A stretch of DNA of 64,000 bases from Morella rubra (GCA_003952965.2 RXIC02000091.1:32971-96970), one strand, 5' to 3'; numbered from the stretch's first letter, positions 23,601 through 34,449 are shown. Notes: generated by a model not told the origin, from the sequence alone. Numbers and translations are program-made.

Positions 23601-23990
23601 GGCTCTCAGAAGATATTTTGGCAACTTGAGAATCTGGTCGTTTTTTTTTTTTTGGTGTATTTTCTTTGTTTGTCCTTTGTGCAGCCCACTTGCTTGTATT
23701 TTGGAGACACGGATTGTTTGCACACTGAGATGCCCCTTGTAGGGGAAAGATGACCTTGTCTTGAAGGGCTAGGCCCAGGTTTTGTACAGCTACCTCGTAA
23801 AATCAATAGACTTACCAATTTTTATTTATTTTATTTTTTTGTCAATATACTCACCAATTACTCATAAAAGCATCTAGCTTAGAACCCATTTAAGAAGTAC
23901 CTTGATACTGCTGCCCACAGGAAGGAAGAAAAAAAAAAAAAAAAACTTACAGCTAGCCAACCTCATGATCAGCTGCGGAGTCAATACGAA
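20649..23990. other. Intergenic region between acyltransferases 2 and 3
   Basis: Contains an AT-rich block at 21370-21530, a (TA)n run near 21825, the hairpin at 22012-22079 and decayed intergenic array words near 22990 (CACCCGACTATCGGATGTGG). A stretch at 23480-23780 of more balanced composition was not recognised. No gene supported. Mirrored at about 48575-51915. Confidence 0.6.
22012..22079. ncRNA. Near-perfect 68-nt hairpin (possible small-RNA precursor or miniature foldback), left
   Basis: ATGATCCCTTCATTTTCTTA at 22012-22031, continuing CTGA, pairs with TCAGTAAGAAAATGAA (22052-22067) and AAGGGATCAT (22070-22079). The only bulge is a few bases (AATT). The loop also pairs (AGTGG with CCACT), giving a stem of about 30 bp with a TTT loop. 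The size and pairing resemble a plant miRNA-type precursor or a tiny foldback transposon. There is no expression evidence. Confidence 0.4.
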
Positions 23991-24461
23991 AGAGATAGGT
24001 TTTCAGGCCAGCTGGTATATATATATATAGGTTCGATTAGTATAAATTCCAGTGTATTCGATCGTTTAGCAAATTCTTTGAAAATATTTTTTGAGGGAGG
24101 AGATTGTAACAGCGAATTTTCTTATATTATTGATACTAATTTTTTTTTCAAATTTCGAAATTTGATTTTATTTGAAAATATTATCCTTTAAATGTCTTTA
24201 AATTTTTAAAGAAAAGATATAACTAAGAAGTTTTGAATTTTAAATATTCTTGAGCATATTTAACTTTAAATTGATAGCAACCTAATATTATCTAAATTTT
24301 TATAAGACAATATTCTTCGAAGGGATTGCAATCCAGTCTTTGACAAATTTTCGTTATTCGCAATAAAGTGTTATGTGCAACTTCCAAGCCAGCTACATAT
24401 ATATCTCGAAAAAGCAGCAAAATAGATCCCCGCCAGCTATTATAAGCTGTTTATTATAAAT

Positions 24462-24957
24462 GTTTAATGACTATTCTCATCATTTTTAAAAACTTGTCGT
24501 TAAGTTTTCACGTTTATCACACAGAGTCCATAAGTTTTATGATGTTGCAAAATAGTCATTTCATCCACTTCTGTTAGCAAATTGTCAATTGATGGCCCTA
24601 CACGTTATAACCAACTAGAAAATGAAACATGTAAAAAAATTTATTTAAAAATGCCATGTCATTTTTTTATTAACGAAATTAACTGAATTTATTTTTTTTT
24701 TGTATTTTATATTTTAGTTTACTGGTTTAGCTCCATAAAATTAACATGGCATTTTTAAATAAGTTTTTTACACGTCATTTTCTGATTGGTCATGAAGTGT
24801 AGTACCGTTAGTTGACAAGGCAATTCGCTAACACAAGTAGACAGAAGTACCATTTTGACAACATCATAAAATTCATGGACTATGTGTGATAAACACGAAA
24901 ACCTAAGAATGAATTTTTAAAAGTGATGAAAACCCAAGAACTAAAATGGTTATTAAC
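24462..24957. mobile_element. Foldback element, about 500 bp (left arm)
   Basis: Long inverted similarity between the halves: GTTTATCACACAGAGTCCAT with TTTTATGATGTTGCAAAATAG at the left and AACATCATAAAATTCATGG with ACTATGTGTGATAAACACG at the right. AAAATGCCATGT pairs with ACATGGCATTTT in the inner part. The centre is A/T-rich and differs between arms by several indels. Non-coding; a non-autonomous DNA element. Confidence 0.85.
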
Positions 24958-25230
24958 CTTATGATAAAACCCAAGAAATGTTAACAACTATACCGTCCCA
25001 ACGAGCTCCATGCATATATGACTGCATCATGTGCGTCTTCCTGGAGACAATCTCGCCAAAATCTAATTTTGAAATATTTTCAGTGTTAACAAAACACTAG
25101 AAAATCAATCATTTTTCTCAGAAAATATTTTCAGTTTAGAACATTTTCCTATTTTTCCTCATTTTCATGAAAACATACGCAGCTTAGTGGGCTAAAGAAC
25201 AATTTCCAAACTCCATAGTAAACAGCATAG

Positions 25231-25403
25231 TTGACTTTTTAGGAATGGAAAACGATTTGTTTGTTTGTTTTTTTTGTAACCGAGTGGGACATGAGTGTGA
25301 TAAAAGAATACATTTTTTTTTCCCTAAATAAACCAACATTGCATTGACTGAAACAAAGAATACAAGTAGTTATGATGGAATAACAGCAATACCTCTTTAT
25401 AAA
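25231..25403 (+). promoter_or_regulatory. Promoter of acyltransferase 3, left: W-box and TATA
   Basis: TTGACT at 25231-25236 in GCATAGTTGACTTTTTAGG, matching the W-box context of copy 2. TTTATAAA at 25396-25403, in ATACCTCTTTATAAACATG, is a variant of the array TATA context, about 115 bp before the ATG. Confidence 0.65.
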
Positions 25404-25515
25404 CATGTTGGCTTTCCATCAGCCTATGCCAAGAGTCCTTATTTTCAGCGCCTCCCGAAACGGTACTAAACCCTTGTCTCTTTAGGCAACTTGGCGATAT
25501 TTTTTACGGAAAAAA

Positions 25516-26805
25516 ATGAAGGTTGAGGTCGAAATTCTCTCCAAGCACACCATGATCAAACCCTCTGCCGCAACCCCGGCCCACCTGCGCCACTACACCC
25601 TCTCCTTCATTGATCAAATTATCCCTCCAATTTTCACGCCTTTCGTTCTCTTCTACCCGAGAGATGCTAATCTCAGCAACGAAGAACGCGTGGACCAGAT
25701 TAAGAAATCCTTGTCCGAGGCCCTGACACATTTTTACCCACTAGCGGGACGGGTCAAGGACAATTCTCACGTTGATTGCGACGACGAGGGCGCTCACTTC
25801 GTGGAAGCCAAGGCCACATGCACACTTACCGAATTTCTTGAGGACCCAAAACCAGCTGAAATCAACAAATTCCTACCATTTGAGCTGGATGAGGTCAATG
25901 AAATACCTTTCGCGGTCCAAGTCACCGCCTTCGCCTGTGGTGGGATCGTGGTCGGTCTGACGTTCGCCCACAAGGTCTCGGATGCTTCCTCCTTATTCTT
26001 CTTCCTCAACAGTTGGGCGGCTATTGGTCGTGGAAGTAGCGACATTGCGACTCCGCGATTCGACACCGCTACTATCTTCCCGCCGGTAACTTTACCTAGC
26101 TATACTCTGCCGAGAGGTACGGACAAGGACAAGATCGTGATAAAGAGATTCGTCTTTGACTCAGCTGCAATAGCAACTCTTAGGGCCAAGTACAGTACAG
26201 AAGATCCGAACATTCAAAACCCACGCTCCAGTCGTGTGGAGGCGTTATCGGCTTTCATATGGAGTCGCTTCCTTGCCGCAACAGAACTAGACTCCAATAT
26301 GCCATACAGCCTGTGTCACGTAGGGAACCTACGCAAGAGGTTGGATCCGCCACTTTCTGATAATTACTTTGGAAACATGAGCCTGCCCTCAGGCTATGCC
26401 ACCTCCAGGGAAACTGAGGATGGGTTTCACGGCATTATCATTCCGATGAGAGATGCCATAAATAAACTAGACGGGAATTATGTGAAGAGTTTCCAAAAGA
26501 GTACTCTTGGGGGCTCGAATTTTACAGTACAGAAACACGAAAATTACAAAAGAGGAGAGGTGGTTTCGATGAGCATCACTAGCTTGTGCAGGTTTCCCGT
26601 GTATGATATCGATTTCGGGTGGGGGAAGCCTGTATGGGTTGGCTGGGCTAAATTGCTGTACAAGAATCTAGTTGTTTTCTTGGACACAAAGTCAGGAGGT
26701 GGAATAGAGGTATGGATTAACCTAGAGGAGGAAGACATGGCTAAATTTGAAGTCGACGAGGAGCTGCTGGCTTACGTTTCATCGGCCAAAGTTTCTGCGA
26801 TTTAG
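25516..26805 (+). CDS. BAHD acyltransferase 3, vinorine-synthase-like (left arm)
   Basis: Single exon, 429 aa, starting MKVEVEILSKHTMIKPSAAT; the extra Met before IKPS is a one-residue insertion relative to copies 2 and 4. HKVSD lies at residues 152-156 and DFGWG at 366-370. NSWAAIGRGSSDIATPRF is shared with copy 4, while the region around residue 325-345 (SFQKSTLGGSNFTVQKHE) differs clearly from copies 1 and 2, so the acceptor site may differ. All motifs are intact. Identical protein in the right arm. Confidence 0.93.
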   Translation: MKVEVEILSKHTMIKPSAATPAHLRHYTLSFIDQIIPPIFTPFVLFYPRDANLSNEERVDQIKKSLSEALTHFYPLAGRVKDNSHVDCDDEGAHFVEAKATCTLTEFLEDPKPAEINKFLPFELDEVNEIPFAVQVTAFACGGIVVGLTFAHKVSDASSLFFFLNSWAAIGRGSSDIATPRFDTATIFPPVTLPSYTLPRGTDKDKIVIKRFVFDSAAIATLRAKYSTEDPNIQNPRSSRVEALSAFIWSRFLAATELDSNMPYSLCHVGNLRKRLDPPLSDNYFGNMSLPSGYATSRETEDGFHGIIIPMRDAINKLDGNYVKSFQKSTLGGSNFTVQKHENYKRGEVVSMSITSLCRFPVYDIDFGWGKPVWVGWAKLLYKNLVVFLDTKSGGGIEVWINLEEEDMAKFEVDEELLAYVSSAKVSAI

Positions 26806-27554
26806 GCCAGCTTTGACCCAAATGATGGCATATGTATAGTCAGGGCCGTGACTATACCTGCTATGAAATCTTTAAAATTCCTGTTATTCATTCAGATACG
26901 TTTCCCAGTCTTTCATGAGAGTACATTTCTTCGATCGTTTGGCATGGAATGAAATAAGATATATATTTCTTGCTTGTTTTATTAAATGTAAGTGTGAAAT
27001 AAAAAAAATTTGTTTTATGAAAAGAAAAAAGAATAAATGTTATCCCTTTTAGGTGATTAAATGTCCCTGAAAAGAAAAAAAAAAAAAAAAAAAAAAAGAT
27101 TAAAGGTCCCCTTCTCGACATGATTAATTTTTAATTGTACTTCACACTCTTCCTGAGATTTTTTTTTTCAATCAAAACCTCGTTTTATTCCAAACAAACA
27201 TCCGCTAAAGAAGATTAGTTCCAGCATACAATTAGGAAAGTGATGCGCCTTTTTATTTGTATCGCGATATACATGAAAAGCCTTCAAACACTGCAACCCA
27301 CCACACTCTCCCTGAGATTTGTAATATAAAGGAGTTGATCAGCAATGCTCATATATATAATAAAGTAAATAATTTAGCTAAAGGAAGAAAAATAAAACAA
27401 CAAAAAAGAACTTACAGCCATCCTGAGCGGCAGCGTTGGTGTGGCCCGTTTCACAAATTAAAGCGCGGCCCAACCTAGATTCAAGGTTTTATTATTTTCT
27501 TTATTAACGGCTACAAAGCCCAGCCCTGTGTGCTCTCACCTTTGTTAATCTTTC
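26806..27554. other. Intergenic region after acyltransferase 3
   Basis: 3' flank with a poly-A run of more than 20 bases near 27075-27098, then unassigned DNA. No gene supported. Mirrored at about 45010-45758. Confidence 0.6.
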
Positions 27555-27880
27555 GTAAAAACAGTGGCTGCGGTGACAGCCTAGAAACACGACCAAAGCA
27601 ATTTGAAGACCATCCCACAGGTCACACACAGCAAGTGCCATTATTGGGCTGGAATAGAAAAATAAAAAAGAATCCGTCACGTAGTGCTACCCCTGAACGC
27701 CAGGAGAGGGCTAATAATTTACCCCATCCCATATCTACTTCCTAGTGGGGACGGGACCCACTTTGAATATTTGTCATTCTTTCTCCATCTCGTGTTCGGA
27801 GAGTGCTATCCTACTATGTATTAATCTAAATTGTAGGGACGGTGGCCAAATAAATTAACATGCCGAGAAGTTCTACTTAG
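27555..27880. repeat. Upstream block Y, copy 3 (before the acyltransferase remnant)
   Basis: Shares GACCAAAGCAATTTGAAGACC, CCATCCCATATCTACTTCCT, GAGAGTGCTATCC and GGTGGCCAAATAAATTAACA with the blocks before copies 1 and 2. It marks a former complete array unit here. About 400 bp of other repeat-like DNA (27890-28290, with a GATATCAGTGTTGGG word) separates it from the remnant. Mirrored at about 44690-45015. Confidence 0.7.
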
Positions 27881-28290
27881 AGATTGAATTAGTAGTTAAG
27901 ACGTGGACCTTAGTGGTATGTTCCATCTAAAGTTTTAAATTCAAAATTTCGTAAGTACTACTAATCCTTTAAGACTACCTCAAAACTTTTGGCTTGATGA
28001 CTCCATAGACCTCGAAATTATAAAGTGAATACCAACCCTTTCACACATCGGGTCTTGAGTTGGGAAGAGACAATCTATTTCTCTCATGGATTGTTGAGTC
28101 CCATATTTGTTGGTAAACCTGGACTCTGATATCAGTGTTGGGTGGTCTTGGACCTTCTCAACCTTAAAAGCTATAGCTCAAGATTTCTACAATTGATGTG
28201 AGATTAATCCAAACAGTTGTCCTAGTAGGGAAGTTTGCATTTTTCTACAATAGATTGGTCTGAATTTACTAAATAAAAAACTTCTCTCCC

Positions 28291-28532
28291 ATGTCCTGTG
28301 GTGGGATTGTGATCGCTCTGGCCTTCGCCCACAGGCAAGGTCTCGGATATGTCCTCCTCCTTCTTGATCCTCAACAGTTGGGCTGCTATTGCTCTTGGTA
28401 GTGGCGACATCGCGCTCAAACAAGGTCTCGGATGGATTAATCTGGATGCGGATCGAAGACATGGCTAGACTTGAAGTCGACCAGGATCTGCAGCTGACTT
28501 ATGCTTCATCGACCAAAGTTCCTGAGATTTAG
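28291..28532 (+). pseudogene. BAHD acyltransferase remnant (left arm)
   Basis: Only two pieces of a BAHD gene are left. The first covers CGGIVIALAFAH, the HxxxD site and NSWAAIALGSGDIA. A 2-bp insertion in the HKVSD codons (CACAGGCAAGGTCTCGGAT against CACAAGGTCTCGGAT in copy 3) breaks the frame. The second is the C-terminal end (GWINLDAD, then YASSTKVPEI and stop). The junction contains a second CAAGGTCTCGGAT, so duplication and deletion both took place. The N-terminal third, the middle and DFGWG are missing; no product is expected. An upstream block Y at 27555-27880 shows it was once a full unit. Confidence 0.85.
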
Positions 28533-30646
28533 GCCGTGACCCCAATGTTGGCATCATGGTTGTCACAGTCGTGGCTAAAATTTCTATGATGTTTAAAATT
28601 TCGTTTTCCTAATCTCTCAGCACATATCTATGACCTTTTGCCCTGCAGGATCGATTTCTTGTTTTTGACACGAATTAAGGTAGGTGTGGGAATAATGTGC
28701 ATGGTTATGTGAAAGATTGCAGAAATGTTATTCCTTTTCATTGATTAACACGTCCAGTTCTTGACACGAATTAATCTACACTTCTCACTCTCCCCGAGAT
28801 TTTTGACAATATGGAGTTGAGCAATAATCTCGTGTAATCAAAATCAAGCATCTGGGTTCGAAGGAAAGCAAAAGCATTGTCTACTTTCTCTGTGGAACGA
28901 CCCTTATGGTTTTTGGGTAGTTTTTTCCTCTCTTCACTTTTCTGCTTGTAAAGCACGGTAAAATGAAAACACAATGAAGCAGAAAGGTTCTGTGGAAGAT
29001 GCTTTCGTATATTCAATTCAATGAATCGCGTAAAGTACAGAATATATATATAAAAGAATGCTAACAGACCTAACAAACTGAGAAAAGCCACAAGTATCCT
29101 CTAACAGAATTCTACAAATGGAATAAAAGAATAATATTACGTTGCAGCAGAAATAACAGAAAGAGAGTGAGACGAAGAAGTTCCAGCGTGAGAAGAAGAG
29201 TGCTGACTGTGCATGGACAGCTCAGCTTGATCTTTGGACAGCTCGACATCTGTGTGTTGTAAGACTGCTTCCTCACTTTTAACTTGTGAGTTGATTAGAT
29301 CAAGTCGACAAACAAGCTGAGGGTTTACCTTAGAAAAAAAAAAGCTGAGAGTTACGTAACAAACAGGTACAGATTCACTGTACTATATATATATATATAT
29401 GGCTTAAAGTATTTTCTGGTTCGATCGTATGACCCAACATGTTGCCAATAATTAGATAAACCCAACAGGCGCCCTTCTGACAATGCCCATCATGTGCAAG
29501 GAAACGTGCCGAACTTGTACATTGCAACTTCAACATGAAGCTTTTAATGCAGATATTATTTATTATACTGCCAGCCAGCTTTATGAAATTTCACGTAAAC
29601 TTCTGAATGTTAAGAATTGTACACAGCTTGGAACAAGGCCGACATGAGCGAAAGATGCTGCTAAAAAACTGCAGCAATCAAGCAAGATTCTGACTGACCC
29701 AATTAAATTTAATGGCGGATATTTATATTTATTTCTTTGCGCGCGCGCAGGGCGCGCCGTGGGAGCGATATTGGGATCTGAAATATGCATGGGGCGTAGA
29801 CTTGATATATAATTTATAATTGCTTTGTCACAACTTCAAGAAGATCGCAATCAACCTCAAAATAATCCTCATTTGAACGTCTCCCGGTAGATATGCGGAA
29901 GTCAACTGTCTGGTTTACGTTACGTGTACAACTCGATCGGAAAAAAAAAACGTAGACCTTTTGGATGTCCCTGATCAATTCACGACTTAGACTGATCCCG
30001 AAGACAGAAAGCAGCTTAAAGTTCAAGCTGTGGTTAATTTTATTAATCCGCAGTTGTCTATAAAATCTAATTTCTCAGTTGGTTTCTTGCACCCAACCCT
30101 CTGATGTAGATAGGACAGTAACGTCCCTAGATTGCTGAGTATATATTATTAAAAAAAAAAAAAAGATTCTAGAAGTTGTCGTGGAGGAGGTAAATATCGA
30201 TGTTTTGGTCTAAAGGAAGGGTTGATTAATTATCGAGAAAAGAAAACATGTAAGTATGGTTTCCCCCTAGCAATGTGTCGGGGAGGAAATTGACAGATAA
30301 CCGAACCCGTAAGAAGTTAAATCAACCCTGAAATGTGACCCGATGATTCCAATTGGACATGCAGCGAATACGGCCTCTATTCCTCCCGTACCCATAAACA
30401 ACGGCTATTAATGTTTCGTCTCCAGCACCATCCACTTGCATGAAGAATATCTAACTAGATTTAAAATAGCATTTGAGCTCATCCAGATTGTTGACTTTGT
30501 AGTACGCAATGGGACCACTTAATTGCCTGCTTCTCGTCATCTCTTTCTTGTGCTTGGGATTGGAAAGAGCCTTCCAGATTGTGTGTATATATATATATAT
30601 GCTTCTACTTTATATATATGTTTGCCTTACAATAACAAAAATTAGT
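28533..30646. other. Intergenic region between the remnant and acyltransferase 4
   Basis: No gene supported. At 28947-29106 (minus strand, TGTTAG...TTTACAAGC) the sequence has a TATA run and R-region-like words reminiscent of a Copia LTR end, but no second LTR or internal domain was found. A CG-rich run lies near 29740-29760, and (TA)n runs near 29385 and 30590. Array words (CACCCAACCCTCTGATGTAG) recur near 30092. Mirrored at about 41922-44042. Confidence 0.5.
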
Positions 30647-31012
30647 TAAATATAATTTTTACCCATCAATTATTAGAGTTTTAATACTTTACCCTTAAAA
30701 CTATCAATTTTGCTACCTTTCATTTGGTAACTACTAACTGCATACGCTTTGCACCACTAATTTAGACATAAATTGATATTTTTATTCAGTAAAATAACAA
30801 TTTTACCTCATATGTTTTAGCTATTATATTTTATGTACATGTGAAGACGTTATTTCGTTGATAAAAAAAAAAAACAAGCACTTTCGTTCGAATTAACAAC
30901 GGAGAGTTCAAAATTTTTACTTAATTGATAGTTGAATTAGGAATAGCAAAATCGATTATTCAAAATGTAAAATGTTATAACCTGATAGTTGATGGATAAA
31001 AACATATATTTC
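30647..31012. mobile_element. Foldback/MITE-like element, about 365 bp (left arm)
   Basis: The left end ATATAATTTTTACCCATCAA and inner CTATCAATTTTGCTACC pair with the right end TTGATGGATAAAAACATATA and inner GGAATAGCAAAATCGATT. The ends resemble those of the element at 1797-2368 in layout. Non-coding. Confidence 0.7.
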
Positions 31013-31609
31013 CCTTGAAAAACTTTGTATGAAGATATATATGGTAAAGAAGGTGAACGCTTAACAAGGTCGAAACAAAAACCTAATGATCTCGACATAT
31101 CTTGTTAGGATATATATTATCTTCATTTCATGATACTTGACGTATAGGTTTTGGTAACCAATATATATCTTAATATTTGATCTGAAGTGTTTTGTTTTTA
31201 TTATTATGTAACTTTAGCCGTATCCTGAGTAATATTGAGTAAGACCAAGACTGAGCCCTCATATATATACTTTGTTAATATAAGCACAGATAAGATCTTG
31301 CTTATAAAAAGAGAAAACAAATATTATATCTAGTTAATACATATACTCTTGACTCGAACGCATTTACTTGCACTATATGATCATGTGTCGTGACTCGTGA
31401 GCATGCAGTGGAATCTCGTATTCAAACATATAACGGACCGTATAATACTGTATTGCTTCCTGTCAGTCAAATGTAAACAACTCTATTTTTTTTAGTTTAC
31501 TAATAACAAAAACGATAAGACAACTCTTATTTATTTATTTTTTTCCCTGTTTGAACCCAAACTTGATAGGTACGTACTCCAACGACGACGTATGGCGAAA
31601 AGGAAGTCT

Positions 31610-31690
31610 TTGACTGGCGCTTCTCAATAAGAACAGTGTTCGATAGTGATGTAGTGAGCAAATGCATGCACGGCCTCTATATATATAACT
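31610..31690 (+). promoter_or_regulatory. Promoter of acyltransferase 4, left: W-box-like core and TATA
   Basis: TTGACT at 31610-31615 and a TATATATATAA run at about 31678-31688, about 120 bp before the ATG. The flanking CTCTATATATATAACTGC is a diverged form of the array TATA context. Confidence 0.55.
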
Positions 31691-31811
31691 GCTGTGGAGC
31701 TCTATCGCCATAGGCATCCCATTTCCCAACAGCCTTTATTTTCAGGCTCAGAGCCTATTACAAACCACCCGTAATTTCTGCAGCTTGACATCATTACTAC
31801 AAACGAAAACA

Positions 31812-33100
31812 ATGAAGGACGTTTATGTCGAAGTTGTCTCCAAGGATACCATCAAACCCTCCTCGTCCACCCCAGACCACCTCCGCCGTTACACTCTCTC
31901 CTTCATTGATCAAATAACACCTCATATATTTCATGCCGATGGCTCTCTTTTACCCAAGAGATGCTGATCTCAGCAACTTAGATCTCCACGACCAAACATC
32001 GTTGTCTGACCTTGACACGATTTTACCCTTTAGCGGGACGGATTAAGGGCAATTCTCACGTCGATTGCAACGATGAGGGCGTCCTGTACGTGGAAGCCAA
32101 GGCCACCTGCACTCTTTCCGAATTTCTTGAGGATCCAGAGCCAGGTGAAACGAGCAAATTCCTGCCATTTGAACTCGACGACGTAAATGAACTAGCTTTT
32201 GCTGTCCAAGTCACCACCTTCAGCTGTGGTGGGATCGTCATCGGTCTGGTCTTCGCGCACAAGGTTGCCGATGCTTCCTCATTCTTCATGTTCCTCAACA
32301 GTTGGGCTGCTATTGGTCGTGGTAGCAGCGACATAACGACTCCGCGATTCGAAGCTGCCACTATCTTCCCGCCCGAAACATTTCCTAGCTATACTCCAAG
32401 TAGGGGGTTGCGGAAGAAGAACAAGATCGCGGTAAAGAGATTTGTCTTCGAATCCTCTGCCATAGCTGCTCTTAGAGCCAAATACAGCACAGAAGACATG
32501 AGCGTTGAATACCCGCGCCCCACTCGCGTGGAGGCCTTGTCGGCTTTCGTATTTAATCGGTACCTGGCTGCCACTGAAGCAGCAGCAGACCCCAATAAGG
32601 TCTGCACCGTATTTCACATAGCGAACCTGCGCTCGAGGGTGGACCCGCCACACCTGGAAAATTATTTTGGGAATATGAGCATGCCCACAGGCACTGTAAT
32701 CTCCAGGGACACTGAGAATGGGTTTCAGGGCATTATTAGTCCAGTGAGAGATGCCCTAAAGAAAGTCGACATGAATCATGTGAAATGTTTCCGGGAGAGT
32801 GGTGCGTACTTGAAATTTATGACAGATAGCGCTGAAAGGTTCAAGAGATCAGAGGTGGTTTCATTGGCCTTCACCAGCTTGTGCAGGTTTCCAGCATATG
32901 AAGCGGATTTTGGGTGGGGCAAGCCTGTATGGATAGGCTCCTGTAGATTGCTGTACCAGAATCTCGTTACTTTCTTCGATACCAAATCTGGGGATGGAAT
33001 AGAGGTACTTATTAACTTGGATGAGGAGGAAATGGCTAAATTTGAAGCCGACAAGGAGCTGCTGGACCATATTTCGTCTGCCAAAGTTTCTGCAAATTAA
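31812..33100 (+). pseudogene. BAHD acyltransferase 4, frameshifted copy (left arm)
   Basis: Same gene as the intact right-arm copy at 39461-40756 but 7 bp shorter. The frame from the ATG at 31812 is lost near 31928, where CATATATTT stands for CATATTTT (+1), and ends soon after. Near 31994 CGACCAAACATCG stands for CGACCGGATTAAGACATCG (-6), and near 32008 GTCTGACC stands for GTCTGAGACC (-2). After these the frame is again that of the gene, from TRFYPLAGRIKGN to the end, with HKVAD and DFGWG intact. Three indels within about 80 bp and almost none in the rest suggest either a local mutation cluster or a consensus error in this copy. As written, no full-length enzyme can be made. Confidence 0.85.
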
Positions 33101-33480
33101 GCGGTGAATAGATCATCGACTGGATACATATAGCCGCACTCTGCTGTGTTCAAAAATATCCGCAAGGTTCAGAAGTTTGTGTCTTTTTTTTTTTTTTTTT
33201 CAGAAGTTTGTGTTCTGTGCAAATATGTCCTAAAATCTTTGGGACACGTTTTAGGCCTCCGGCCTGGGAGTGAAATAATATTTTTCCTCTCTTTTGATAG
33301 TTTTAAGCAAGTGTGAAATAAGTTCTTTAATAATGAACGTAGAAAATGAATATTGGCATTGTTCTGTCTTACGTGTAATCCGGAAATTTTATTAATAGTT
33401 TCTTTGACATACGAGGAGGTTATAGTACGCATGAATAGCAACAATAACACGTATAATTATCACATAGCTAGGATTAAGAT
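33101..33480. other. 3' flank of acyltransferase 4, left
   Basis: Poly-T run near 33184-33200 and no gene. The word CAGAAGTTTGTGT occurs on both sides of the T run. Mirrored at about 39081-39460. Confidence 0.6.
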
Positions 33481-33862
33481 CTTCTCTGGCTAATTATGAG
33501 TTTAAGAGGATTCTGATCCAATTAATTAAGCAGTGAAGAGCAATACATTGTTAATTTGAAATAAGAAAAGCCCATGATCAGAAGAATCTACTACAAACGG
33601 CTCGGTTTGCAACTAGTGCGAAATTCCAGTACCAAAGAAAATGAAGGAAACACAAGGCCTTAAAAGACGATATGACTTCCTTGATCAGCGTGAAAATTCA
33701 ATCCCATATATCTCAAGAACTTCTCGAACTTCGTCAATCGATCTTAGGGAAAAATTTTTTTTGGATATATATATAGTACGTAGTAAATTAATTAATAACA
33801 CTGATACCAAATAGTGAGAGAAGTGAAAAGCGATCAAGAAGTCAAGATCGGTGCGTGGTGAG
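33481..33862 (+). repeat. Direct repeat A (left arm, outer copy)
   Basis: About 380 bp starting CTTCTCTGGCTAATTATGAG and ending CGTGGTGAG, repeated in the same orientation at 35512-35895 with scattered substitutions and small indels. Downstream of the shared part the two copies diverge abruptly: here ATGCGAATTAG follows, in the inner copy TAGGGGTATTC follows. Confidence 0.9.
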
Positions 33863-34449
33863 ATGCGAATTAGTAAGGAATAAGATGGAAAGATATGGCA
33901 CCATAGCGCTCCGAAACGCTGATAATCAATGTGGTTGGTGGAGTTTTGTAGAATCTTAAGTTGATCACTTCAAGAAAATGATAGTCAATGTTATTAATGG
34001 AGTTAAGTAGAACTCATAATCACATTAATGAAAATGGGTGGGATGAGTGACCACATAATATTTAATCTAATTTAATACTTATATCCCCATCTTGAATCTT
34101 CGAGCATGGTTTATTCGATTTTATACTAGTTAATTGTGTCCATTTGCTATGGTGTGGGCCGGGCTAGCTAGTGTACCTCTTTTATTATTATTATTATTAT
34201 TATAAAAAAATCTTATTCGATATTTTAAAAGGAATTGTTCCTACCAGAATTATTTATGAACCACCTAAGTTGTTAGGTTTTGATCTTAAATTCATGATGT
34301 TAGTTTGTTTGGTACTATTCCTGATCAGAATTCGCCTAAACATCCGGCCAGAAGCTATCTCATGAAACGCGAAAGTTCTATATATTTCAGGTAGAAAATG
34401 TTAATGCCCATATAGACATATATATGTATCGTGTACGCTAAAAAAATAT
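33863..34449. other. Unassigned DNA between repeat A and the hAT fragment
   Basis: AT-rich, with a TTATTATTATTATTA run near 34180-34203 that creates a meaningless Tyr-run frame. It may be part of the same composite repeat as repeat A. No gene. Confidence 0.5.

Noticed and set aside
28771..29091. 106-codon minus-strand open frame (mirror 43484-43804)
   Set aside because: Composition follows A/T-rich DNA and (TA)n; no domain; probably overlaps an LTR-like remnant.
29730..29765. CG-rich run (GCGCGCGCGCAGGGCGCGCC) as a CpG-island promoter
   Set aside because: Too short, no adjacent gene; plants do not rely on CpG islands in this way.
31785..31811. Longer N-termini of acyltransferases 1 and 4 (2 and 9 extra codons)
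   Set aside because: The extensions begin with TTG, not ATG; the first real ATGs align with those of copies 2 and 3.
34171..34365. Open frame with a run of Tyr codons (and its mirror at 38185-38379)
   Set aside because: Produced by a TTATTA trinucleotide run next to a dead hAT fragment.
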